DNA of 64,000 nucleotides, taken from assembly GCF_026153515.1 (NCBI RefSeq), contig NZ_CP110644.1, positions 6,017,501 to 6,081,500 on the forward strand, read 5' to 3'. A program made the translations under genes and the position numbers. This DNA is from Pseudomonas sp. KU26590. Lineage in GTDB: Bacteria; Pseudomonadota; Gammaproteobacteria; Pseudomonadales; Pseudomonadaceae. Positions 27,965 through 36,993 of the stretch are shown here, in pieces. A model generated the notes under the pieces. The model worked only from the letters and a program-made list of their open reading frames with translations. It made no database searches and was not told where the DNA came from. Within the stretch, counting starts at the first letter, position 1; each line of letters starts with the position of its first letter.

Positions 27965-29239
27965 TCAGCCCAACAACCGCCCAATCCCATCCAGCAACTT
28001 CTGCAACGCCCCTTGATTGGCCTTCATCACGGCCAGCCCGGCATCGGCCATCGCCTTTGCCTTCTCGGGCTGGTCGATCAAACCCCGCACTGCGGCGGCC
28101 AATGCAGCCGCGTCACCGACCTCTTCCAAAGCACCGGCGTTACGCAACATCGCGGCGATTTCGAGGAAGTTGAACAGGTGCGGGCCACTGAGAATGGGCT
28201 TATCCAGCGCCGCAGGCTCCAGCAGGTTATGACCGCCGTTGGGCACCAGGCTGCCGCCGACAAAGGCGATGTCGGCCAGCGCATACAGAAACAGCAGTTC
28301 CCCCATGGTGTCGCCCACCAGAACCGAGGTTTCCGGGGTTACCGGCTCGGCCGTCGAACGGCGAACGCTGGCAAACCCCTGCTGTTGGCTCAGTTCAAAC
28401 ACGCTGTTAAACCGCTCGGGGTGACGGGGCACGAGAATCAACAGCGCGTCGGGATGGCTTTGCATGAGCGTGCGATGGGCCGCCAACACCACCTCGTCTT
28501 CGCCCCCATGGGTACTGGCGGCAATCCACACGGGACGTTGCAGGGTCTGCGAGTGCTCACGCTGCTGGACAGCACGCTCCAGCAATAGCGGATCAATGGT
28601 CAGGTCGAACTTGATAGAGCCCGTCACGTTGACGCACTCGGGCCGAGCGCCCAGGTCACGGAAGCGTTGGGCCTCGGTTTCGGTCTGCACGGCAATCAGG
28701 CTCATCTCGGCGAGCATCGGTCGAGTCAGCCCGGCGAAGCGTCCGTAGCCGCGAGCGGACCGCTCTGACAACCGCGCATTCGCCAGCACCGTTGGAATGC
28801 CGCGTTTCGCACACTGATGAATGTGATTGGGCCACAGCTCGGTTTCCATGATCACGCCGATCTTTGGCTGGATATGATCGAGAAAACGCCCGGCTGCCCA
28901 TGGAAAGTCATAGGGCAGATAGCAATGCTGGACGCGCGGCTCGTGGGCGAACAGCGACTGAATGCGCTCAGAGCCGGTCGGCGTCATGCAGGTAATGGTG
29001 ACCGGCAATTGCGGATAGCGGGCCAGCAACGCACGAATCATCGGCGCAGCGGCAATGCTCTCGCCTACCGATACGGCATGCACCCAGATCCCGCCGCGTT
29101 GCATGGCGGGCAGGCCGATGGCGAAGCGCTCGCCGACCCGTTGCGCGTAGGCCGGGGCCTTGCGCGAACGCAGCCACAGGCGCAGGGCGATCAGTGGGAG
29201 GCCGAGGTGGAACAGGATGCTGTAGAGGGTTCTATTCAT
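27965..29239 (-). CDS. waaA: 3-deoxy-D-manno-octulosonic acid (Kdo) transferase
   Basis: WaaA (KdtA, family GT30) adds Kdo to lipid IVA at the inner membrane, the first core step of LPS. I take the ATG at 29239 (NRTLYSILFHLGLPLIALRL), giving 424 residues; a longer frame to 29356 lacks support. The N-terminal anchor and GGIWVHAVSVGES are typical. The donor-binding half has ASTHGGEDEVVLAAH, GDTMGELLFLYALADIAFVGGS and GGHNLLEPAAL, all WaaA hallmarks. It is convergent with the relBE remnant and divergent from the SMR transporter gene. Confidence 0.95.
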   Translation of the reverse strand: MNRTLYSILFHLGLPLIALRLWLRSRKAPAYAQRVGERFAIGLPAMQRGGIWVHAVSVGESIAAAPMIRALLARYPQLPVTITCMTPTGSERIQSLFAHEPRVQHCYLPYDFPWAAGRFLDHIQPKIGVIMETELWPNHIHQCAKRGIPTVLANARLSERSARGYGRFAGLTRPMLAEMSLIAVQTETEAQRFRDLGARPECVNVTGSIKFDLTIDPLLLERAVQQREHSQTLQRPVWIAASTHGGEDEVVLAAHRTLMQSHPDALLILVPRHPERFNSVFELSQQQGFASVRRSTAEPVTPETSVLVGDTMGELLFLYALADIAFVGGSLVPNGGHNLLEPAALDKPILSGPHLFNFLEIAAMLRNAGALEEVGDAAALAAAVRGLIDQPEKAKAMADAGLAVMKANQGALQKLLDGIGRLLG

Positions 29240-29402
29240 GGGCGCGGAGTTTATCAGCCAATTGCTGTCAGATTTCCATCGAGATTCGCACATATCTTGC
29301 CGGGCGCATTCCGCCAGCCACCATCGTCCCTGCCCCAAAAGGCCCGGTTGTTCCATGCCGGGTAAGCCGCTTTAATGACGGCCATTGAAAAGGAGCTACA
29401 CC

Positions 29403-29735
29403 ATGTCTGCGTACTACCTGCTGGCCATCGCCATCTGTGCCGAGGTCATCGGCACCGTGTCGATGAAAGCCGTCAAAGGCCTGAGCACGCCGATCCCGCT
29501 GCTGCTGGTGATCGTCGGCTACGCCATTGCATTCTGGATGCTCACGCTGGTGGTGCGCACCATCCCGGTCGGCGTAGCGTATGCCGTGTGGGCGGGTATG
29601 GGCATCGTCATGGTCAGCATTGCCGCACTCTTTATCTACGGCCAGAAACTGGATCTGCCTGCCATCGCCGGCATGGGGCTGATCGTCGCAGGCGTCGTGG
29701 TGATCCAGCTGTTCTCGAAGACGGCCGGTCATTAA
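29403..29735 (+). CDS. Small multidrug resistance (SMR) transporter, EmrE-like
   Basis: The 110-residue product starts at ATG 29403, after AGGAG. It has four membrane helices. Glu14 in the first helix (LLAIAICAEVIGTVSMK) is the conserved proton/drug coupling residue of EmrE-like proteins. AVWAGMGIVMVS in the third helix is the usual G-rich dimer motif. SMR proteins export cationic compounds or guanidinium by proton antiport as dimers. I looked for a guanidine riboswitch upstream and did not find one. It is followed by a FAD oxidoreductase gene. Confidence 0.93.
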   Translation: MSAYYLLAIAICAEVIGTVSMKAVKGLSTPIPLLLVIVGYAIAFWMLTLVVRTIPVGVAYAVWAGMGIVMVSIAALFIYGQKLDLPAIAGMGLIVAGVVVIQLFSKTAGH

Positions 29736-29799
29736 AGGGGGTTACTGAAAAGGGCCTTCCCCTATAATGCCCGCATTCGTTTCGCCATTTGAGGTGCCC

Positions 29800-30975
29800 A
29801 TGTCATCTGCTATTTCCACTGACGTCCTGATTGTCGGCGCGGGCGTTGCCGGTCTCTGGCTCAACGCGCGACTGCGGCATCAGGGCTTTTCGACGGTGGT
29901 GGTGGAAAAGGCCAGCCTCGGTGGCGGCCAGACACTCAAATCCCAGGGGATTATTCACGGCGGCGCCAAATACGCCCTGCACGGCGCTCTGTCCGGCGCC
30001 TCCGAAGCCATCGCCGACATGCCTCGCCGCTGGCGCGAAGCGCTGGCCGGCAAAGGCGAGCTGAACCTGTCGGGCGTACGCCTGCTTTCGGAAGCCCACT
30101 ACCTGTGGTCGCCCGGCACCATCGCCGGCAATCTCACCAGCTTTTTCGCCAGCAAGGCCGTGCGCGGGCGCGTTGATCAGGTCAAGGGCAGCGACCTGCC
30201 GCCGGCGCTTCAGGATCCGCGCTTCAAAGGCAAGGTGTACCGTCTGGCCGAGCTGGTCATCGACATCCCCAGTCTGGTGAAAAAACTGGCGGAGCTGGCA
30301 GGCGATAGCTTGCTTTCGGGTCAGGACATCGAGCCGCTGCGCCACGACGGCGAACTGGTCGGGCTGCGCGTCGACGGCCGCGAGATCCATGCGCAGCGCG
30401 TAGTGCTCAGCGCCGGCGAAGGCATGGCTGATCTGCTCAAGGCACTGAACGTGAGCCAGCCGGCCATGCAACGCCGGCCGCTGCACATGGTGCTGGTGAA
30501 GGGCCCGACGCTCAAACCGCTGTACGCCCACTGCCTGGGTGGCGGGCCGAAGCCACGGATCACCGTCACCACGCATCCGGCCGCCGACGGCCAGTGGGTC
30601 TGGTACCTGGGCGGCGACATTGCCGAAGCCGAAGGCGTTGCCCGCAACCCCGCCGAGCAGATCGCCGCCGCGAAAAAAGAGCTCGCGAATCTGTTGCCGT
30701 GGGTCGATCTCAGCGAGGCGCAGTTCGCCACCCTGCGCGTGGACCGCGCCGAGCCGCAGCAAAGCGGTCTGGTCCGCCCCGACAACGCCTTTGTCGACGT
30801 GCAGGGCCGCTTGATGGTCGGCTGGCCCACCAAGCTGGCGCTGGCCCCCGACTTTGCCGACCGTGTGCTGGCCTCGTTGTCCCGGGATGACATTCATCCC
30901 ACCCCGCAGCCGCCGCACACCGACTTCCCCAAGCCGCCCCTCGCCATTCCTGTCTGGGATCAACTGCTGCCATGA
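29800..30975 (+). CDS. FAD-dependent oxidoreductase, DAO family
   Basis: I take the ATG at 29800, after GAGG, giving 391 residues. The N-terminus, STDVLIVGAGVAGLWLNARLR, is a Rossmann FAD-binding fold with GxGxxG. HHGG-type KSQGIIHGGAKYAL follows, as in the DAO/GlpD superfamily. AQRVVLSAGEGMADLL is the second nucleotide block. The substrate is unknown. The gene lies between the SMR transporter and an aldo/keto reductase, the same order as in P. aeruginosa (PA4991), and overlaps the reductase start by four bases. Confidence 0.85.
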   Translation: MSSAISTDVLIVGAGVAGLWLNARLRHQGFSTVVVEKASLGGGQTLKSQGIIHGGAKYALHGALSGASEAIADMPRRWREALAGKGELNLSGVRLLSEAHYLWSPGTIAGNLTSFFASKAVRGRVDQVKGSDLPPALQDPRFKGKVYRLAELVIDIPSLVKKLAELAGDSLLSGQDIEPLRHDGELVGLRVDGREIHAQRVVLSAGEGMADLLKALNVSQPAMQRRPLHMVLVKGPTLKPLYAHCLGGGPKPRITVTTHPAADGQWVWYLGGDIAEAEGVARNPAEQIAAAKKELANLLPWVDLSEAQFATLRVDRAEPQQSGLVRPDNAFVDVQGRLMVGWPTKLALAPDFADRVLASLSRDDIHPTPQPPHTDFPKPPLAIPVWDQLLP

Positions 30976-31781
30976 AGACCCTGCACGATCTGCATCGGCC
31001 GCTCGGCACCCTCGGTATCAACGTTTCCCCCCTGGGCCTGGGCACGGTGAAGCTGGGCCGCGATCAGGGCGTGAAGTACCCCAATGGCTTCACGATTCCC
31101 GACGACGTTGAAGCGCAGATGCTGCTGAAGCTGGCGCGGGATCTGGGCATCAACCTGATCGACACCGCCCCGGCGTACGGTCGCAGCGAAGAGCGCCTCG
31201 GACCGCTGCTGCGCGGGCAGCGCAAGGACTGGGTGATCGTCAGCAAGGTCGGCGAGGAATTTGAAGCGGGCCAGTCCCGGCACGATTTCAGCGCCGAACA
31301 TACGCGGTTTTCGGTGGATCGCAGTCTGCAGCGCCTGGAAACCGACTTCATCGATCTGGTGCTGGTGCATTCCGACGGCAACGACCTGCACGTGCTCAAC
31401 GAATGCGCCGTGTATCAGACCCTCGCCGAGCTCAAGCGCGAGGGCAAGATTCGCGGGTTCGGCTTCTCCGGCAAGACCGTCGAGGGCGGGCTGCTGGCCT
31501 TGCAGGGCGGCGACTGCGCGATGGTCACGTACAACCTCAACGAACAGGGCGAAAAGCCGGTCCTCGACTACGCTGCTGCACACAGCAAAGCGGTACTGGT
31601 CAAAAAAGCGCTGGCCAGCGGGCACGTTTGCCTGAGCCCCGGTGTCGATCCTGTGCGTGCCAGTTTCGAGTTGCTGTTTGAACATCCCGGCGTCACCGGT
31701 GCTATCGTCGGCACCATCAACCCGCTGCATCTGGCCCATAACGTGGCCACCGCCGCTGCCGTGATCCGTCGTCAGCCCTGA
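30972..31781 (+). CDS. Aldo/keto reductase
   Basis: The 269-residue product starts at ATG 30972, which overlaps the preceding stop (ATGA), so the two genes are translationally coupled. The TIM-barrel signature is complete: NLIDTAPAYGRSEERLGPLL (catalytic Asp and Tyr), DWVIVSKVGEEF (Lys) and IDLVLVHSDG (His). The NADPH site is near GAIVGTINPLHLAHN. The family reduces aldehydes and ketones; the substrate is unknown, but the coupling suggests work with the FAD enzyme. Confidence 0.92.
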   Translation: MKTLHDLHRPLGTLGINVSPLGLGTVKLGRDQGVKYPNGFTIPDDVEAQMLLKLARDLGINLIDTAPAYGRSEERLGPLLRGQRKDWVIVSKVGEEFEAGQSRHDFSAEHTRFSVDRSLQRLETDFIDLVLVHSDGNDLHVLNECAVYQTLAELKREGKIRGFGFSGKTVEGGLLALQGGDCAMVTYNLNEQGEKPVLDYAAAHSKAVLVKKALASGHVCLSPGVDPVRASFELLFEHPGVTGAIVGTINPLHLAHNVATAAAVIRRQP

Positions 31782-31817
31782 GACAAACGGCCGACCCCAA
31801 CGCAAGAAGGAGCCGAT

Positions 31818-32783
31818 ATGCCGCGAACCCTGATTCGGAGAAACCCCAGCAACTTCAAGACCCTGCCGTTATTTGTCGAAGCCACCCCGGAAAGCCTGAC
31901 CTACCAGAGCATCGGGATGCCGCTGAATTTCACCCAGACCCTGGCGCGGCGCAGCAAGATCGACGTAGAGGACACCGAGCGGTTCTCCACTGAGCTGGCC
32001 AATCTTGGCGTCTCGGTGCGCCTGACCCTGCGCTGGCAGAACCGCGATTACTGGGTGCTGGTTCGCCAGCGTCGGAAGGACCGAGGCGACGTGGTGCTCA
32101 AGCTGATTTCCGGCTACGTCCCCGCCCACGAACTCAACCTGCCGTTGCACACGGCGGTGCAGGAAGTCGCTGAGGAGTGCCTGATCGAGACGCCCCAAGG
32201 CTGGCTCGGCGGGCGCTTCAATGAAACCTGGCTGCCAGCGCCCTACGCGGCAGCCCTGCACTACCGCGAAGCGATGCCCTTTCGTCTCACCCCGCTTCCC
32301 GGCGCGGCACTCCCTGTGCGCTGCGGCAGCCTGACCCTGATTGAAAATCCCCGCGCTTACGTGCATTTGCCGACCGCGTCATTGCAGTTGATCTATGACA
32401 TGCGCCTGGAGGTGCCGAAAGAGGCTCGCCCGTTAAGCATGTTTCACGTTGATGAAAGCCTGGAAAACAACGAGCTGGTCGCGCGCCTTAACCGCAGCAA
32501 ACCGGATCTGTACCTGATGCCGCTGGAAAACGGCTCGCCCTTGCCCGAGCTGTACACCCTGAAGAACGACAAGCTTTCGCCTGCCGGTACGCGTGGGCTT
32601 TATCTGGCCGAGAGTTTTGCTCCCCAGGAGGGCTGGGTGGTGCGCGAGGAGCGGATTCGCTGGAAGGACTGGCTGGTGCAGCAGGGCATGACACCGAAGA
32701 AGAAGCCCAAGTCAGGGCTGACCAAGCTGCGGATCAAGGCGCGGCGGCTGGTCAGACTGGTTCGCAGCGGCCTGCATAAGTAG
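31818..32783 (+). CDS. Conserved protein with degenerate Nudix-like box
   Basis: The 321-residue product starts at ATG 31818 after AAGGAG. I do not recognise a family with certainty. The chain has a beta-rich N-terminal half (SVRLTLRWQNRDYWVLVRQ), followed by KLISGYVPAHELNLPLHTAVQEVAEECLI split over this sentence as GYVPAHE-LNLPLHTAV-QEVAEECL. That resembles a Nudix box but with nine instead of seven residues after the first Glu and Gln for Arg. The tail is Arg/Lys-rich (KLRIKARRLVRLVR). It could be a Nudix-fold protein without the classical hydrolase site. It is downstream of the reductase and convergent with the glycan genes. Confidence 0.55.
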   Translation: MPRTLIRRNPSNFKTLPLFVEATPESLTYQSIGMPLNFTQTLARRSKIDVEDTERFSTELANLGVSVRLTLRWQNRDYWVLVRQRRKDRGDVVLKLISGYVPAHELNLPLHTAVQEVAEECLIETPQGWLGGRFNETWLPAPYAAALHYREAMPFRLTPLPGAALPVRCGSLTLIENPRAYVHLPTASLQLIYDMRLEVPKEARPLSMFHVDESLENNELVARLNRSKPDLYLMPLENGSPLPELYTLKNDKLSPAGTRGLYLAESFAPQEGWVVREERIRWKDWLVQQGMTPKKKPKSGLTKLRIKARRLVRLVRSGLHK

Positions 32784-32791
32784 GCCGCCGA

Positions 32792-33604
32792 TTAGCTCTT
32801 CTCGGTGCGGCGTTTATCGCGCCAGGTGCGCAGTCGGGCGAAGAAGTGGAAATACCGGTTCTCACGCTTGCCCATTCCGCGCTTCGGTGAGAACGACTCT
32901 TCGGCGAAGGCGCCGGTGATGCGCACCCGCGAGGCGGTGGTCGGCAGCGTGCAGACGCGGGCATCGGCTTCAAGCAGCGCGTATTTGAGCAAGCGCTCCG
33001 AGTGCAACTTGCGGCCTGTCGCTTCGCAGAACTCGAAGATACGCTCGATCCGTTTGCCATAGGCGCGGTAAACATCGCGGCCGCAAATGGCGAAACGATC
33101 GTTCAGCCCGCCCCACCACTGCCAGTCCGGAATATAGGCGTTCAGCCGCCGTGCGTGCGGTGAATGAAAGGCATAGCCCGGCAGCGGCGAATGGAAGAAG
33201 TTGTCCGGCCGCACAAACACCACGAAGTCCGGATCGAACGACTCCATCATGCCCGTCACGGTGTGCAAGGAATTGAGCTGATAAATCAGGTTGCGCAGGG
33301 AGACGTGCTCGTCGCCCCAGGTGTCGCCCATCGCCTTCACCCGTTCGAAATCCCAGCGATCAAGCACGCCGTCGGTGGATTGGAGAACGCCCGTCATCGG
33401 CTGGAAAACTTCGTAGTTCTGCGCCTTCAGCTCGCCCTTCTCCGCCGAGCGCTGGTTGTGCACTTCGTCGATCTTGTAGAGGTGGTAAAAGCATTTGACG
33501 TTGCTGCCCTTCGGCAACTGGCCAAGGACGTTTTCCTCAATGGAAGGAAAACAGATTTCCGAGTTGCGCGGGATACCAAAAAACGCGACCGCAATGTTCA
33601 GCAC
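32792..33604 (-). CDS. Putative glycan-related protein near LPS genes
   Basis: I take the GTG at 33604, nine bases after GGAG (product LNIAVAFFGIPRNSEICF, 270 residues); a TTG at 33625 is the alternative. Motifs include DFVVFVRPDNFFHSPLPGY, which looks like a DxD-type nucleotide-sugar site (VRPDNF), and WWGGLNDRFAICGRDVYRAYG, an acceptor-like block. This suggests a glycosyltransferase-A fold acting on surface glycan. I do not recognise the family. It is the distal gene of the minus-strand group that includes the GT29-like and GT4-like genes. Confidence 0.6.
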   Translation of the reverse strand: MLNIAVAFFGIPRNSEICFPSIEENVLGQLPKGSNVKCFYHLYKIDEVHNQRSAEKGELKAQNYEVFQPMTGVLQSTDGVLDRWDFERVKAMGDTWGDEHVSLRNLIYQLNSLHTVTGMMESFDPDFVVFVRPDNFFHSPLPGYAFHSPHARRLNAYIPDWQWWGGLNDRFAICGRDVYRAYGKRIERIFEFCEATGRKLHSERLLKYALLEADARVCTLPTTASRVRITGAFAEESFSPKRGMGKRENRYFHFFARLRTWRDKRRTEKS

Positions 33605-33671
33605 TGACAAACTCTCCGGGATCAATGGCGATGCGCCTGGACACGCGCGCGCAAGCGGCGGACGGGCTCGT

Positions 33672-34382
33672 TCATTTACGAAATAACAGCGTGCGCCACC
33701 AGCTCCGGGGCTTGAGGGCGATCACTTCGACGTCGGCGCCCAACAGCCAGTTGCGCTCGTAATCCCAGGCATGACCGCCCCAGAGCTTGCCGGCCTCGTT
33801 GGAAAAACCGAGGGTCATGAGCCTGTAGCGGTAACCGGCATGAGCGCGCAGCGAGTCGAGCAACACCAGCACGTTGAAACCCGTGGAGGGGCCGACGAAG
33901 CGTTTGCCGTTGGGCCGATCGACCGGGTAATGCTCGGCCAAAGCCGGCAGCGGGATGCGGTCCCAATACAGCGCGACGTCAGGCAGCGGGCACAGCGGCA
34001 CGGCGCAGCCCACCAGCAGCGTGAAGCAACGCGAGCCTGGCTGGGCGGCTCGTTCTTGTACCTCAACTGTTGCGGGGAGCCCGAAGAAATAACAGTCCGG
34101 CGCGTTGAAGCCGTGGACGAACAGGTTGACGCTTTCAGGCTTCAGCAACGCGGCCTTTGTGCACAGATTGAAGCTGACCACCACATCGTCCACGCCCACG
34201 CCCAAGGCATCGAAATCCGCCTGGGTGATGGCGGGGTTGTTGGCGATCAGGATGACCCGTGCCGCGTTCGCCAGGCACTGGTGCAGCGCAGCGGGAAGCG
34301 CGCCGAACACGTCCTGATCGGCGCCCGGCAATACAAGGGGTTCACTGTGTGCGGCGCTGTCGTGGTCTGACGGCAGCGTCAT
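33672..34382 (-). CDS. GT29/sialyltransferase-like glycosyltransferase
   Basis: The product has 236 residues from the ATG at 34382, which overlaps the upstream stop by one base (TGATG). The N-terminal block ARVILIANNPAITQ and the middle block RFVGPSTGFNVLVLLDSL resemble the L and S motifs of GT29 sialyltransferases. The end GGHAWDYERNWLL resembles the VS motif with its His and Glu. This is a motif-level reading only; the sugar donor may be something other than sialic acid. It sits in a group of surface-glycan genes upstream of hldE in the window order. Confidence 0.6.
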   Translation of the reverse strand: MTLPSDHDSAAHSEPLVLPGADQDVFGALPAALHQCLANAARVILIANNPAITQADFDALGVGVDDVVVSFNLCTKAALLKPESVNLFVHGFNAPDCYFFGLPATVEVQERAAQPGSRCFTLLVGCAVPLCPLPDVALYWDRIPLPALAEHYPVDRPNGKRFVGPSTGFNVLVLLDSLRAHAGYRYRLMTLGFSNEAGKLWGGHAWDYERNWLLGADVEVIALKPRSWWRTLLFRK

Positions 34383-35356
34383 CAGGCCGGCACCTGCATG
34401 CCATGGCGCCATTTGACCCAGGCACGGGTCAGCGCCGACGGACGCTGCCACGGACGCATTGGCCGCTGAATTTCGTCGGCCAGATCGCGGCCCACGCGGC
34501 CAAAGGCATAGCGCTCTTCGGCGAATGTTTGCCCCTCGCCCGCAATGCGCGCGGCAAGATCAGGGTCGCTCTGCAGCAGGCGGATCTTCTCGACGGCTTC
34601 GTCTTCGGAGCGGTAGAACATGACGTTGCGCCCCTCCTCGAAACCCAGCAGATCGTCCTCTTCACCCTGACTCCACGCGAGGAGCACGCAACCGCAGGCC
34701 ATGGCTTCAAAATTCTTGATCATGAACTCGCCCATGCCAATATCGGCGCTGACGAAAATCCTGATGCGATTGAGGGTTTCAAGGTATTCGGCGCCGGAGG
34801 CCGTGCGCGTCACCAGCACACCAGCACGCTGCGCGAGGTTTTCCATCAGCTGTTTACGCTGTGAATATTCGCGGCTCTTCAGGCTGCCGAGGAAGCCCAC
34901 CGCAATGTCCCGAGACTGACCGAGGTTGCGCAGCATTTCCTGGTCATAGCCCTTGGACACGAACACCGCGTCCAGGCCTTCGCCGCGCATGCGCCGCGCG
35001 ACCACCGCGCCGGAAACCAGCGCACGACTCCACGGCAGCTGCCGGTACAGGCGTGAATACATGCCGTGGTATTTGCTGGCGGCCATGTAGTTCTGATACG
35101 CATCGTGCTCAAGAAAGATCAGCCCCGGAATGCACTTGAGCACCGCGCGCTGGCGAGCAAGCCGTTTGACCCGGGAGAAGATCACCACCCGGTCGTAGCG
35201 CTGATAATCGACCGAGGCCAGAAACGGCCCGAGATTCAGTTGCTGTTGCTTGCTCAGGCGAAAAATGACGCAGTCGTCACAATGCTGCCGCACGGTGTCG
35301 TACAAGCCGTCGAGTATGACGCGCTGCTCATCCATCACCAGTAACATGACTTTCAT
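34382..35356 (-). CDS. Glycosyltransferase (GT1/GT4-like, GT-B fold)
   Basis: I take the ATG at 35356 (KVMLLVMDEQRVILDGLY), giving 324 residues; an upstream frame adds a Cys-rich leader without support. The C-terminal half has FVSADIGMGEFMIKNFEAMACG and then LGFEEGRNVMFYRSEDEAVE, the E-x7-E donor-site pattern of GT-B enzymes with a typical EGxN block. The acceptor is unknown, probably the outer LPS core or a capsule. It is coupled to the GT29-like gene downstream and follows hldE. Confidence 0.8.
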   Translation of the reverse strand: MKVMLLVMDEQRVILDGLYDTVRQHCDDCVIFRLSKQQQLNLGPFLASVDYQRYDRVVIFSRVKRLARQRAVLKCIPGLIFLEHDAYQNYMAASKYHGMYSRLYRQLPWSRALVSGAVVARRMRGEGLDAVFVSKGYDQEMLRNLGQSRDIAVGFLGSLKSREYSQRKQLMENLAQRAGVLVTRTASGAEYLETLNRIRIFVSADIGMGEFMIKNFEAMACGCVLLAWSQGEEDDLLGFEEGRNVMFYRSEDEAVEKIRLLQSDPDLAARIAGEGQTFAEERYAFGRVGRDLADEIQRPMRPWQRPSALTRAWVKWRHGMQVPA

Positions 35357-35429
35357 TCGTTCATATACCGAACTGCGAATACATAAATGGCAGCGGCAAT
35401 GGGGGCCACACTGCACGGTGAGCGTCGGA

Positions 35430-36854
35430 TCAGTCCTGACTGCGGATCTTGTCGACGATGGCTGTCGTTGAACTGTTGGCGACCAGCCCCAGTACTTTCA
35501 CGGTACCGCCATAAGAGGCGACGATGTCAGCGCCGACGACCTGGTCAACCGAGTAGTCTCCGCCCTTCACCAGCACGTCCGGATGCACATGGGCCAAGAG
35601 GTTTTCCGGGGTGCCTTCCGGGAAGCTGATGACCCAGTCCACTGCGCCCAGACCGGCCAGCACGGCCATGCGCCGATCCACGCTGTTGATCGGGCGGCCC
35701 GGGCCTTTGAGGCGACTCACCGACGCGTCGTCGTTGACCGCCACGATCAGCCGGTCGCCCTGCGCGCGGGCCTGTTCCAGGTAGGTGACATGGCCGGCGT
35801 GCAAAATGTCGAAGCAGCCATTGGTGAACACGATGGTTTCGTTGTGGGCACGGGCATCGTCAATGGCCAGCAGCAACTGATCGAGGGTCAGCACACCGCG
35901 CTCGGAACCTTCGGCACGCTGGATGGCGCGACGCAACTCGGGCGCGCTGATCGCGGCGGTGCCGAGCTTGCCCACGACGATGCCCGCCGCAAGGTTCGCC
36001 AGCGCGACCGCGTGCGGCAATTCCTCACCCGATGCAATGGCCGCTGCCAACGTGGAAATAACTGTGTCGCCAGCACCCGTGACGTCGAACACTTCCCGCG
36101 CGCGGGCCGGAAGGTGCAGCGTTGGCTGATCCGGACGCAGCAGGGTCATGCCGTGTTCGCCACGGGTGACCAGCAACGCACCGAGATCGAGGTCCTTCAT
36201 CAGCGAAGCGCCTTTGGCGACCAACTCTGCCTCATCGACGCAATGGCCGACGACGGCTTCGAATTCACTGAGGTTGGGCGTGATCAGGCTGGCGCCACGA
36301 TAGATCGCGAAGTCTTTGCCCTTCGGGTCGGCGAGCACGGGAATGCCACGATCCCGGGCGGCTTTGATCAGGACTTGATGGTTCTTCAGCGCGCCTTTGC
36401 CGTAGTCGGACAGGACCAGCACCTTGATACCGTCGAGCATGGCATCGACCTCGCGGCTCAGGGCCTCGGGGTCAGTGGCAAAGGGTTCTTCGAAGTCGAT
36501 ACGCAGGAGCTGTTGGTGCCGGCTCATGACGCGCAATTTAACGATGGTTGGCTGATGGGCGATGCGCTGGAAACTGGCGGTGACGCCGGCCGCCTTGAGG
36601 CTGTTGCTCAGGCTGTCGGCGGCTTCGTCGGTGCCGGTGACGCCGACCAGTGACGCCTTGGCGCCCAGCGCTGCAATGTTCAACGCCACGTTGGCCGCGC
36701 CACCCGGACGGTCTTCGATCTGGTCGACTTTGACCACCGGAACCGGCGCTTCAGGGGAGATTCTGGAAGTGCCACCGTGCCAGTAGCGGTCGAGCATGAC
36801 GTCGCCGACAACTAACACTTGAGCCTGATCAAAACGCGGCATGGACAACTTCAT
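35430..36854 (-). CDS. hldE: Bifunctional heptose kinase / adenylyltransferase
   Basis: HldE makes ADP-heptose for the LPS inner core: it phosphorylates heptose-7-phosphate at C1 and then adds AMP. I take the ATG at 36854 ([20 protein letters not shown]), giving 474 residues. The N-terminal ribokinase-like domain has [14 protein letters not shown] and [11 protein letters not shown] (the anion hole and base). The C-terminal cytidylyl-type domain has [17 protein letters not shown], with the GxFDxxHxGH nucleotidyl site. Length and order fit the fused form known in Pseudomonas (rfaE). It lies between glycan genes and the PIG-L gene. Confidence 0.97.
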   Translation of the reverse strand: MKLSMPRFDQAQVLVVGDVMLDRYWHGGTSRISPEAPVPVVKVDQIEDRPGGAANVALNIAALGAKASLVGVTGTDEAADSLSNSLKAAGVTASFQRIAHQPTIVKLRVMSRHQQLLRIDFEEPFATDPEALSREVDAMLDGIKVLVLSDYGKGALKNHQVLIKAARDRGIPVLADPKGKDFAIYRGASLITPNLSEFEAVVGHCVDEAELVAKGASLMKDLDLGALLVTRGEHGMTLLRPDQPTLHLPARAREVFDVTGAGDTVISTLAAAIASGEELPHAVALANLAAGIVVGKLGTAAISAPELRRAIQRAEGSERGVLTLDQLLLAIDDARAHNETIVFTNGCFDILHAGHVTYLEQARAQGDRLIVAVNDDASVSRLKGPGRPINSVDRRMAVLAGLGAVDWVISFPEGTPENLLAHVHPDVLVKGGDYSVDQVVGADIVASYGGTVKVLGLVANSSTTAIVDKIRSQD

Positions 36855-36993
36855 CGAACAACCCGTGGCAGAAATGGACAAGGACGGAATCTTAGCACAG
36901 CGATCAGCGCTGGCTGGCCGGTTGGCCTCGAATCCCTTAGTGCTTCAAACGGCGCCTCACAGGGCGCTTCTATTGGTGCGTCGACTGTTGCAA

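Noticed and set aside
29240..29402. Guanidine riboswitch before the SMR gene
   Set aside because: I see neither paired ACGR hairpin loops nor the guanidine-I or -III core blocks.
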